From the NCBI GenBank assembly GCA_032622095.1, contig CP136063.1, forward strand, positions 274,407,426-274,471,425: 64,000 nt of DNA. Direction: 5' to 3'. The stretch comes from Siphonodentalium dalli. Its lineage: Eukaryota; Mollusca; Scaphopoda; Gadilida; Siphonodentaliidae. Shown here one piece after another: positions 49,301-59,465 of this stretch. Position 1 is the first letter of the stretch. Each line of letters opens with the position of its first letter. The translations under genes were made by a program, and so were the position numbers. The notes beneath the pieces were generated by a model. The model ran no database searches and was not told where the DNA came from. It saw only the letters and a program-made list of their open reading frames with translations.

Positions 49301-51283
49301 CGGTCATACGCGGTGGAGGTTCATATTATACTTCGGTCATAGGTGGGGGAGGTTCTGATATGAACAAATTATCTGCCGGTCATACGCGAGTGAGGTTCTC
49401 ATATTATTCTCCGGTCATACGTAGGGGAGGTTCTCATATGAACATATTATCTGCCGGTCATACGCGGTGGAGGTTCATATTATCCGCCGGTCATACGCGA
49501 GGGAAGTTTTCTTATTATGCTCCAGTCATACGCGGGGGAGGTTCTGATATGAACATATTATCTGCCGGTCATATGCGGTGGAAGTTCATATTATCCACCG
49601 GTCATACGCGAGGGAGGTTCTCATAATATCCTCCGGTCATACGATGGGGAGGTTCTCATATGAACATATTAACTGCCGGTCATACGCGAGGGAGGTTCTC
49701 ATATTATCCACCGGTTATACGTGAGGGAGGTTCTCATATTATCATCCGGTCATACATAGGGGAGGTTCTCATATGAACATATTATCTGCCGGTCATACGC
49801 GGTGGAGGTTCATATTATCCGCCGGTCATACGCGAGGGAAGTTCTCATATTATCCTCCGATCATATGTGGGGGAGGTTCTGATATGAACATATTATCCGC
49901 CAGTCATACGCGGTGGAGGTTCATATTATCCCCCGGTCATGCGCGAGGGAGGTTCTCATATTATCCACCGATCATACGCGAGGGAGGTTCTCATATTATC
50001 CTCCGGTCATACGTTGGGGAGGTTCTCATATGAACATATTATCCGCCGGTCATACGCGGTGGAGGTTCATATTATCCACCGATCATACGCGAGGGAAGTT
50101 CTCATATTATCCTTCGGTCATATGTGGGAGAGGTTCTGATATAAACATATTATCCGCCGGTCATACACGGTGGAGGTTCATATTATCCACTGGTCATACG
50201 TAGGGGAGGTTCTCAAATGAACATATTATCCGCCGGTCATACGCAGTGGAGGTTCTCATATGAACATATTATCCGCCGGTCATACGCGAGGGAGGTTCTC
50301 ATATTATCCACCGGTCATACGCGAGGGAGGTTCTCATATTATCCTCCGGTCATACGTTGGGGAGGTTCTCATATGAACATATTATCCGCCGGTTATACGC
50401 GGTGGAGGTTCATATTATCCACCGATCATACGCGAGGGAAGTTATCATATTATTCTTCGGTCATATGTGGGGGAGGCTCTGATATGAAATATTATCCGCC
50501 AGTCATACACGGTGGAGGTTCATATTATCCACAGGTCATACGTAGGGGAGGTTCTCATATGAACATATTATCTGCCGGTCATACGCGGTGGAGGTTTATA
50601 TTATCCGCCGGTCATACGCGAGGGAAGTTTTCATATTATCCTCCAGTCATACAAGGGGGAGGTTCTGATATGAACATATTATCTGCCGGTCATACGCGAG
50701 GAAAGTTCTCATATTATCCTCCGGTCATACGATGGGGAGGTTCTCATATGAACATATTATCCGCCGGTCATACGCGAGGGAGGTTCTCATATTATCCACC
50801 GGTTATACGCGAGGGACGTTCTCATATTAGCCTCCGGTCATACATAGGGGAGGTTCTCATATGAACATATTATCTGCCGGTCATACGCGGTGGAGGTTCA
50901 TATTATCCGCCAGTCATACACGAGGGAGGTTCTCATATTATCCTCCTGTCATACGTTGGGGAGGTTCTCATATGAACATATTATCCGCCGGTCATACGCA
51001 GTGGAGGTTCTCATATGAACATATTATCCGCCGGTCATACGTGGTGGAGGTTCTCATATGAACATATTATCCACCGGTCATACGCGGTGGAGGTTCATAT
51101 TATACTTCGGTCATAGGTGGGGGAGGTTCTGATATGAACAAATTATCTGCCGGTCATACGCGGTGGAGGTTCATATTATCCACCGGTCATATGCGGTGGA
51201 TGTTCTCATATGAACATATTATCTGCCGGCCATATGCGAGGGAGGTTCTCATATTATCCACCGGTCACACCCGAGGGAGGATA
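46355..51283 (+). repeat. Minisatellite core, 33/35/43-bp units, plus orientation
   Basis: The unit is GGTCATACGCG(A/G)(G/T)GGAGGTTC followed by CATATTATCC(A/G)CC. Variants are a 33-bp form (no CTC), a 35-bp form (CTC inserted) and a 43-bp form (CTCATATGAAC inserted). There are about 130 units over 4.9 kb. Unit types alternate in a fixed order, which produces higher-order periods. Open frames up to 215 codons with an SAGHTRWRF-like repeat are side effects of the repeat and not genes. Confidence 0.95.
47586..51133 (+). repeat. Higher-order repeat of 1774 bp in the minisatellite
   Basis: Variant-unit patterns at 47586, 47999, 48139, 48443 and 49087 recur at 49360, 49773, 49913, 50217 and 50861, always offset by 1774 bp, nearly without change. 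An older offset of 1243 bp links 46756 and 46896 with 47999 and 48139. Confidence 0.9.
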
Positions 51284-51590
51284 TGACCGGCGGATAATAT
51301 GTTCATATGAGGACCTCCCCAACGTATGACCAGAGGATAATATGAGAACCTCCCTCGCGTATGACCGGTGGATAATATCAACCTCCACCGCATATGACCG
51401 GCAGATAATATGTTCATATCAGAACCTCCCCCGCGTATGACCGGAGAATAAAATGAAAACTTCCCTCACGTATGACCGGCGGATAATATGAACCTCCACT
51501 GCGTATGACCGGCAGATAATATGTTCATATGAGAACCTCCCCCGCGTATGACTGGCAGATAATATGAGAACCTCCACCGCATATGAATGG
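51284..51590 (-). repeat. Minisatellite in reversed orientation
   Basis: At about 51284 plus-strand units (CCGAGGGAGG) switch abruptly to the reverse complement (ATATGACCGGCGGATAATAT). About eight reversed units follow, up to the arm boundary CATATGAATGGCGGACACAT near 51575-51600. That boundary mirrors the left one near 46345-46375. The array is therefore part of the element's palindrome, with the left side expanded. Confidence 0.9.
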
Positions 51591-52360
51591 CGGACACATA
51601 CGTTTTTAAGTCTATAAACACTATTTGATTTGTATATTCTTTTGAATAGTCTTACCATTGACATATTCATTCGTTCAAACCAGTTGATCTATTTTGTAAC
51701 TTGGCTTTTATTCGCTGGTCTCCAGCATCTGGGCTTTTAGTCACAACTGAAATAAAAATAAGTGAGAATATCTTGGAGCGAATTTCTGAAACAATTTCAC
51801 CGCCTGGTGGGACCCATTTAAAAAAAATACATTCCCTGTGTCTAATCCTACATTTTGATATACCATACGTCCCATTATATTGAATATACCAGCTGTAATC
51901 GATCCTGTAATTGTAAACATCGAGTCTATTTTTAGCTGTTTTATCGGCGCGTGTTTGCGTGTTCGTCATTACAATATTCGCACTAAAACAGCCATATTGT
52001 AGCTAAAAACGAATGCACAGTATTCCACTGCGTTATTTGATACCCAAAACTTGTTGTTTGCTGGCGTATTCATCGAGAAATCTAAATTCTAAACATTAAT
52101 GTCGAACGCAGTTTTTCGTGTTTGTGGCATTTTATGTTAGGTCAGTTGTCGACCGAATTATGTAACTTCCGGTGTCCGGTCAGTGACGGGGTTAATATGT
52201 GTGGATAGGGCGAATGTGGACCTTTCGTTAGACACCAAAATGAGCCCCCAACGCCCTGTATTCCTCGAGATATCGGCCGTCCCACGCAATTTGAAATTCT
52301 GTCCCGCAGATTGTCGTTTTGTCCCATATCCCATCCCATCCCGCAGATTGGCATGTCCCA
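51570..52360 (-). repeat. Right inner arm, inverted copy of 45385-46390
   Basis: The reverse complement reproduces the left arm block by block: GACAATCTGCGGGACAG, the TCAAATAACGCAGTGGAATA block, the 100-codon frame, TGGTAAGACTATTCAAAAGA and the start of the minisatellite. By eye it is about 90% identical, with one 180-bp unit instead of two. Confidence 0.9.
51667..51969 (-). other. 100-codon frame in the right arm, mirror of the left one
   Basis: It has the same length and the same start and stop as 45979-46281, beginning MTNTQTRADKTAKNRLDVYN and ending STGLNE. Differences are scattered and mostly amino-acid-changing. No domain is recognised. Confidence 0.2.
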
Positions 52361-52572
52361 ATGTGAAGGCTTTATCCATCCATCCACATTAAACTATACA
52401 ATGTTTACACTTCGGCAGATATTCAAACCGAAATTAATTAATGCCAGTTGCATGGAATGATATCATGTTTCAAAAGACGACGCTACATGCTATTTCGTTG
52501 TAGAACTCCAGACAGTCCAGTGGGATCACCTGCTATTAGTTATGCGCGAATGATTAATGACCATGCCCGAGG

Positions 52573-53231
52573 TCTCACCTTGAACACATATGTTCAAGAG
52601 AAGTGAACACTAAATGAACGGCAGCGTTCAATACTGAAATTTGTGTAAAACAAAATAGCGTGGGATCGTATTATATCGTGATTTTCTACCCAAATTATGA
52701 ACCGAAAACACAAAAATATCGGTATCGATCAGTATATGAACACTATATATATTCACGGATATGTGACACGGATTTGACTGCATGGTACAATTTCCAATTG
52801 AGGTGGGGTGTAATTTTATATCCGGGATTTGCAATTTACAACTACCCCCCCCCCCCCCCCGTGTCAGCACCACATCCCTGGTATTTTTTTTACATTTGTT
52901 AACGCTCAACACAAAACAAACAAAACAAAACTCAACGTGAAGCAAAATAGACAAGCACATGCGCATTTAGTTTCACAATTGTTCAATATAGAAGTCACAA
53001 GACATCATTTTCATAAACGAGTATTCATTAATCCCGCAAGCATATGCGATATAATATATGGAGTAAGTAAGTATACTAACACAAGCGGGTCGACTTCCAT
53101 GCAGGTTTGAACACTATCGTTCATAAATGAGTTTTCTGAACATATATGTTCAAATATTAACACTGCATGTTCAATAACTGAACACATGCGGGGCTAAAAG
53201 CGTTCAAATCTGAACACTGTTATTTACAGTG
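52573..53231 (-). repeat. Right TIR and GTTCA/TGAAC subterminal clusters
   Basis: Two clusters of GTTCA/TGAAC words (52573-52640 and 53107-53220) flank a ~470-bp segment that contains a 16-C run (52845-52860). The terminal AGTGTTCA...TGAACGC block matches the left TIR. The intervening segment has no left-arm counterpart and may be an insertion. Confidence 0.6.
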
Positions 53232-53233
53232 TA

Positions 53234-53879
53234 ATTAACGAACCGGCGGCCGTCTCCGACCACAACCCCCAGTGGGCTACAGAAAAATAAATGTCTATAA
53301 AAATTGAAATATAAGACTTACAAATTATCTTTATCATAAATAAAACTCCCAGCGCCCAGGCGAAACTAGATTATCTACATTAGTATACACGCGGAGCGCG
53401 AAATAATGTATACGGTACTCCGTGATAAATACGAGGACTGGCGTGGTATAAAGAGTCCCACAAGTCGGGCGGGTCGGTGGCTTCATGTATGCTCGAATAC
53501 ATTAGTGTAAGTGGTGAAATGGGTTAATAAACATTATAAAAGTGATGCTGTCCGTGTCAGGAATGTGGCAGGGTGCTTAATGCCTAACAAACAGTCACGC
53601 CAACTTCAAAAACGTGTATATATAGTCATGATGCGATGTATTGATGAATACTATAGTGCTTCACAAGTTGAACTGCTCGTGTCATGCATGGTGGGGTTCT
53701 TGGTAGTAGGGGTTTGGTTAATCTGTGGCATTGATAGATCACATGCGTATACGACTATTCCGAAAATAATTATATATACATGTACTACTATAATGTATAT
53801 TTAGTAGACAGAAAGCATGCAAAAATACCTTCTATATACTAACTTGGGCAACGATAAAGGGCTTGCAAATGAAAATATG
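53234..53879. other. Right flank of the CACTG element, no gene recognised
   Basis: A 97-codon frame at 53511-53804 has a hydrophobic stretch but no recognisable family. I do not call it. Confidence 0.35.
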
Positions 53880-54240
53880 GAATGTATAAATGCTACAAAG
53901 GGGACTATGCATATGGTGGTAATTTTGTTTTTCTGCATTTCCAATTATGGGTACCAATGAAGTTTTTTGAATTATTTCGGATTGGTTTGGTGTATTTGGA
54001 AATTGTAATAACCGCTTGCCATAAACACGTAACAGATATAGCCATTATGTTTAAACGGACATGTCTCATTCGAGCTTCCATATTTTCTACGTAAAGTGGA
54101 AGGCTGTAATTTGTTTGGGACTCAGAACTGTGTTCAAATGTTGTATGTTTTGCGACTTCAATGCGTCTTTCTGTGAATAATACTGGAGTAGAAAGTTAAA
54201 TTATTTATCGACCTATTCCAATCTCGTGAAAAACTCGAGA
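53880..54240 (-). repeat. Dispersed repeat family X copy, minus strand
   Basis: AACGGACATGTCTCATTCGA near 54054, GGGACTCAGAACTGTGTTCA near 54118 and TCGACCTATTCC near 54209 are the reverse-complement counterparts of family X words at 680-1028 and 3150-3500. Strongly diverged. Confidence 0.5.
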
Positions 54241-54362
54241 GCGAATATTATTACTAATGTGATTTGGAGTGCCTTTAAAGATGGTGCATTTCTTTCCTTG
54301 CATCATATTTCATTAGCAGCGATGGGGCTGGATGTGGCTATATCACATTCCATTGTAATAGA

Positions 54363-54815
54363 CTAAAAAAAGTGATAAAGTATCTAAGTGCGATCTGAAA
54401 GGACACTATAAGGGATTTGGGTCAGTTCTTATTAAACTGTGATCCTCTAATAACTATATCATATGACTTTTGCCAGTTGGAAACAGTGATAATTAACAGC
54501 TATTTGACTGGTTTTGTCAAATTATGAAAGTATGTTTCAAACGAAATAAGCAACACGCGACCATTCTACGTGACACAGATCACAGCGATAGAACATTTAT
54601 TAAACTGTTTCTATTTTTCATTAAATGGAATCCCTCTCGTAAAACAGTCGTGTTCGTGTGATTTTCGAAATAAATTGAAAATGATTCCGACAGAAAAGGG
54701 TCCACGTGACATGTCTCATGATATACCTTCCCATATGGTACTTTTACACAGCTAAAAACATTGCATTTCAAATCTTCACAAATTTCGTCATATATGGCTA
54801 ATTTGGCACACTTCC
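54363..54815 (+). repeat. Dispersed ~440-bp repeat, copy 2
   Basis: Counterpart of 42775-43215 in the same orientation, with one extra ~20-bp segment (GACAGAAAAGGGTCCACGTG). The two copies lie outside the CACTG element, one on each side. Confidence 0.7.
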
Positions 54816-55832
54816 GCCACCTATTATGGGATAATAAACGAACTGTCGTCACAACGGAAAGCATGGGTGGGGGAAATAGCGAACTAAATTATATCTGATA
54901 TTATTGAAACTTTAATGATCATTGCCAAGACATGTAATGTATTCTATCCTCTTTTTCTGAAAAGGGAGTACAAACTACAAAATGAAGTAAAATCAAAATG
55001 GCAACATGTATCGGCATGTCAGTAAGTGATGCAGAGTGGCAAAAACTTTACAAAATAGTATGCCAGATAACTGATGACACATGGCTTCAAACTTTCGAGT
55101 ACAAACTATTCCAAGATATACTTTACACAAATTAAATGCTATTCAAATGTAAAATATCATAAACTGAGTTATATACATTCTGTCTACTGCAATTTCACGA
55201 TAAAGATATATTGTGATTTAACACTTTAACATTATATAGTACTAGGTTCACACTCAAGTAATATAATCCAAACAGTTTATATTGTCTTGTAAAATAAGAA
55301 CTGATAATAATCCCACTTTCCAATGGCTAATTGAGTACATTAACACCTATACCAACATGAATATAGTGGCAGTAATGGTGTGTCCATATGCTGGCAAGTT
55401 TGTACGATGTGTTTTGCATGCATTATCTTATAGAAACCCATATGGTGCCAGAATATGAAAGGCAGCATGTATATATACATGCATATTTACCGCAACTAAC
55501 GTCATGAGAAGTAAACTTTCGGTAGCTCCAAATGTACTTAGATGTTGCCTTAAAGATGCCTGTATGATTCTTTCTTGCGAGATAGTTGCATGCTATTTAC
55601 AGGCAAATGTCGATAGCATCGATACAGGTGGGACTATATAGTTTTACTACACAGGTAGTTTGTTAGCTGTGTTACAAAAATCATTTCTGTGATATTGTAG
55701 CTTACTATACCGAAATGTCTAAAAAAGAATAGCCGGCAAATGTGCTAGTGTATGAACGTATACCCTAAATTACTTTTACACAAAAATACAGCCAATTAAA
55801 GACACGTCGGGATGAACTCAAACCTTTACTAG

Positions 55833-57320
55833 ATGTTGCTCGCAGACTCCGCAGAAGATCTCCAACATGCTTTACATATATTTTCTGTGTACTGCAGTGA
55901 CTGGAGAATCACGGTCAACACTTCAAAAACGAAAATAGTCATCTTCGCGAAATCTCACCGAAGATAAGGAAAGTTTAATTCATATTTGGTTGATTGATTG
56001 ATTGATTGATTGGGGTTTATTGTCGCTTGAGCAACTAAGGCCATATCACGACATTGCCAGTTTTAGTGGTGGAGGAAATTCGCACACTTGCGACTAATCT
56101 AACAGTGATTTCAATGGCGGATAAACTCGTCAACCATGTGCGGAAAACCACCGGCAATTGGCGAGTAACTGGTAACTCCACCAGATAATGATTTCGAGTT
56201 ACAAAGTCCACGATGGAAACATGTGCATTTGAACCCATATCGCCAGCGCTGGAGGGCGAAACGGCTTGGAGTTGTACCCCTAACCGATTGAGCCACCGAG
56301 GCCCCCTAATTCCTATTTGGTGATACCGACATAGACATTGTTAAGGAATACAAATATCTGGGTATAAAGTCTTCCAATTATGCAATCGGGAACATTTTAT
56401 AAATCTAGATATTATCTAATAAAAAGGGCAGAATCGGCCATGTATGGTGTGATTAGGAAGATAAGGGAACATGGACTGACAATAGACTGCCAGTAGGAAC
56501 TATTTGACCGAGTAGTTAGACCAATTTTGCTATATGGAGCTGATGTCTTCGGATACGAAAATACTTCAATGCTCGAAAGGCTACATCCGACATTTTTAAA
56601 ATTCATCATGAAGATGAAACCATCTACTCCAAACTGTATGGTTTATGGAGAAACTGGAGCGTATCAAATATATGTTACAATTGAAACTGCAATGATTAGA
56701 TTATGGACTAAACTAGTCGGCAATGGCACGATGGCTTCCTCTGTTTACAAAACTATTCCTCCACTATTACCATGCCGAAGAGTATCTTGAGTGTAAAAGA
56801 AATTTGGACTAGCCTATGTATGTAACGGCCAATCAGTCGCAGATGGGATTATCTCATCAGATATGTTGAGCAGACTTTAAAGGACATTTGTATTGCCGAG
56901 TGGACAGAAGACATCCGAGGGAAAAGTAAGTGCGAACTACATCGCGCTATTAAAGAATAGTTTGGGGTAGAAAGATATATTCTAGATCTTCCCGATACAC
57001 TAAGAGAAACCGTTACTCGAATGAGAACAAGAAACAACCAACTCTCCATATAAGTTGCAAGCTGGAAAACTCAGAAACCTCGGCAATGTGTCATCTTTGT
57101 GGCAAACAAGAGACGGGAGACGAATATCATTATATGCTAGTATGTAGTTCATTAGAATCAGCCTGTCGTACCCATGTAAGCCAATATTTTCACACCACCC
57201 AACAAGAGATAAATTGTTTGCATTAATCAACACAACACACAAGAAAAAACTTGTCAAATTAGCGAAATTATGCTGAATCATTTTTACAACTGCTTCTCCA
57301 AGTACGTAGTAAATTGATAT
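55833..57320 (+). pseudogene. LINE ORF2 remnant interrupted by a SINE (copy 1)
   Basis: The remnant begins after the polymerase active site with MLLADSAEDLQ and WRITVNTSKTKIVIFAKS. The SINE interrupts it at 55990-56306 and it resumes with DTDIDIVKEYKYLGI. It continues through RPILLYGADVFGYEN and TPNCMVYGETGAY, and near 57080 has a zinc-knuckle-like MCHLCGK...YHYMLVC (C-X2-C-X9-H-X4-C). The end is near NHFYNCFSKYVVN. Several stops and frameshifts are present, apart from the SINE. No endonuclease or upstream reverse transcriptase motifs remain. It resembles the tail at 1144-1635 in layout, but the family differs or is far diverged. Confidence 0.8.
55990..56306 (-). mobile_element. tRNA-derived SINE inside the LINE (copy 1)
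   Basis: On the minus strand the head reads GGGGCCTCGGTGGCTCAATC. TGGCTCAATCGG is close to an RNA polymerase III A box, and GGGTTCAAATGC about 50 bp on is close to a B box. The tail is (CAAT)n-type (TTGATTGATTGA on the plus strand). TAATTCATATTTGG (55976-55989) and TAATTCCTATTTGG (56307-56320) flank it as a 14-bp target-site duplication with one mismatch. Removing the element restores LINE homology across the site. Confidence 0.85.
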
Positions 57321-58726
57321 GCCGAGATATGAAGCGATCACTCAGATACCCACTCACACACCCCAATGACCTCACATTTTACAAAATATATTCTAGACTC
57401 ATAACATTATATTATGCTGATTACATATATTATTTCTTGAAACCTCCAGTTCCAAGATATAGAAGGAGGGAAATAAAACATCGATTGATTGAATTTTGAG
57501 ACGCTCACAGCTGCTCCAATGTTTAATATGGTGAGCATATGTAGGCATCCCATCGTGGTTCAATGCGTCTCAATATAAAGTCACTTTATTTTCGATATCA
57601 CCCATATACCTATCTATAATGAAAAACAATTGAAGAAATATTGGAATTGTTATAATTTGTAATCACACTTTATATGACGAATGCTATATTAAAATAAATG
57701 CGAAACATATACATCAAATATGTCAGAATCTTGTCGACAAAATTAAAAAAAATTAAAGTTGATTATTATAAACACGATTATCCCTAATCTTTTGATTAAT
57801 TTTCAGGGAGATTGGTATTTTATAAAAGTATGTTTTATTATGTTGTGAAGTCTTATAATCTCTTTTTCTAAAATGTTCATCACTTAAACCGTGTGCAAGT
57901 CTAAATAATAGATAGCCTCCAGTGGCTATTTCGGTAGAATCCATAAGTAATCTGGCCTCCATGAGCAACCCAGCCATAACAGCTAGGTCCATTCAAGATA
58001 AGTGGTATTTTTGGACCGGGTATTGGTGGCCGTGATATCCGATGCTGGAATTTCGGCAAGTTTGTTAGTTATTTACTGGGGATCATTGGGGTCGTTTGTG
58101 TACTATTATATACACACCATTTAGGTAGAAAATCCGCTCTATAACTGACATTCTGCTCTAAAATTGTTCCGAAAAAACAAAACAAAACAGAGGTTAACTG
58201 AGTTACTGTTTGTCATCCCATGATCTTGGTTTTGGTGGATGGGAAAGAGAACATCTACTGACCATATTCAGAGACAAATCCACGGCGTTGTCGATGTAGG
58301 TGCATTACTGACATGAACGTGCATGGCTCATGCAGGGTATCCGTTGGGGGTGCCCAATTCCAACAACAGTTCCACCCTTCTCGAATAAGAACATACTCCC
58401 GAGTTCGCAAAATAAAGCTTTCGAATTGTTGGAAATTATCAATATTACACTCCCTAAGGTTGAACAAATTCCAGCTCGTGGCAGTACAAACAAAAATGAA
58501 CATGTAAAGTAGGGAAAAATGGGACTGAATTACTGGTTGGTAAATCAACCTAACAATTTAAAACTAATTGTGTTGTGAAATTTCCAACTAATGTTGTGCT
58601 AGGCTAAATATGGGGAGGGGATGAGGTGAGACACAACTAACCCCTACCCTGTCTGGATGTCATTGCTCACTGGGAACGGACACTACAAACTTTAGCAGCG
58701 CAGCGAACACACGCTTTTATGTCGCC
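57321..58726. other. Remainder of duplication copy 1, no gene recognised
   Basis: Frames at 57753-57992 and 58255-58548 are kept in copy 2 only because the whole segment was duplicated recently. Neither has a recognisable motif. Confidence 0.4.
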
Positions 58727-59465
58727 TACAAACTATTCCAAGATATACTTTACACAAATTAAATGCTATTCAAATGTAAAATATCATAAACTGAGTTATA
58801 TACATTCTGTCTACTGCAATTTCACGATAAAGATATATTGTGATTTAACACTAACACTTTAACATTATATAGTACTAGGTTCACACTCAAGTAATATAAT
58901 CCAAACAGTTTATATTGTCTTGTAAAAGAAGAACTGATAATAATCCCACTTTCCAATGGCTAATTGAGTACATTAACACCTATACCAACATGAATATAGT
59001 GGCAGTAATGGTGTGTCCATATGCTGGCAAGTTTGTACGATGTGTTTTGCATGCATTATCTTATAGAAACCCATATGGTGCCAGAATATGAAAGGCAGCA
59101 TGTATATATACATGCATATTTACCTCAACTAACGTCATGAGAAGTAAACTTTCGGTAGCTCCAAATGTACTTAGATGTTGCCTTAAAGATGCCTGTATGA
59201 TTCTTTCTTGCGAGATAGTTGCATGCTATTTACAGGCAAATGTCGATAGCATCGATACAGGTGGGACTATATAGTTTTACTACACAGGTAGTTTGTTAGC
59301 TGTGTTACAAAAATCATTTCTGTGATATTGTAGCTTACTATACCGAAATGTCTAAAAAAGAATAGCCGGCAAATGTGCTAGTGTATGAACGTATACCCTA
59401 AATTACTTTTACACAAAAATACAGCCAATTAAAGACACGTCGGGATGAACTCAAACCTTTACTAG

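Larger units (their letters stand above)
43667..53231. mobile_element. 9.6-kb CACTG-ended inverted-repeat element with a minisatellite core
   Basis: The left end CACTGTAAATAAAAGTGTTC (43667 on) and the reverse complement of the right end CACTGTAAATAACAGTGTTC (from 53231 inward) agree at 30 of the first 32 positions. TA lies directly outside both ends (43665-43666 and 53232-53233), consistent with a 2-bp target-site duplication. Inside lie GTTCA-rich subterminal clusters, long inverted arms (45385-46390 against 51570-52360, about 90% identical) and a ~5-kb minisatellite. No transposase is recognisable, so it would be non-autonomous. CACTG ends recall the CACTA/CMC group, and TA flanks also suit others. 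Superfamily is not assigned. Confidence 0.75.
55100..58726 (+). repeat. Tandem duplication, copy 1 (~3.63 kb)
   Basis: It is nearly identical to 58727-62361 in the same orientation; the offset is 3627 bp at the start and 3633 bp after a 6-bp ACTAAC-type insertion in copy 2. The junction reads GTCGCCTACAAACTATTCC. The unit contains a dead LINE, a nested SINE and non-coding DNA. Confidence 0.95.

Noticed and set aside
46349-51061. Frames of 86-215 codons with SAGHTRWRF/SYYPPVI repeats
   Set aside because: These are translations of the minisatellite. Frame changes follow unit length (33, 35, 43 bp) and not protein constraint.
52660-52902. 80-codon frame ending in a poly-proline run
   Set aside because: The proline run is translation of a 16-C homopolymer. 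There is no mirror copy in the left arm.
57753-57992. 79-codon minus-strand frame conserved in the duplicate (61387-61611)
   Set aside because: Conservation is explained by the recent duplication of the whole segment. No recognisable domain.
58255-58548. 97-codon minus-strand frame conserved in the duplicate (61889-62182)
   Set aside because: Same reason. Overlapping frames on the other strand are equally conserved.
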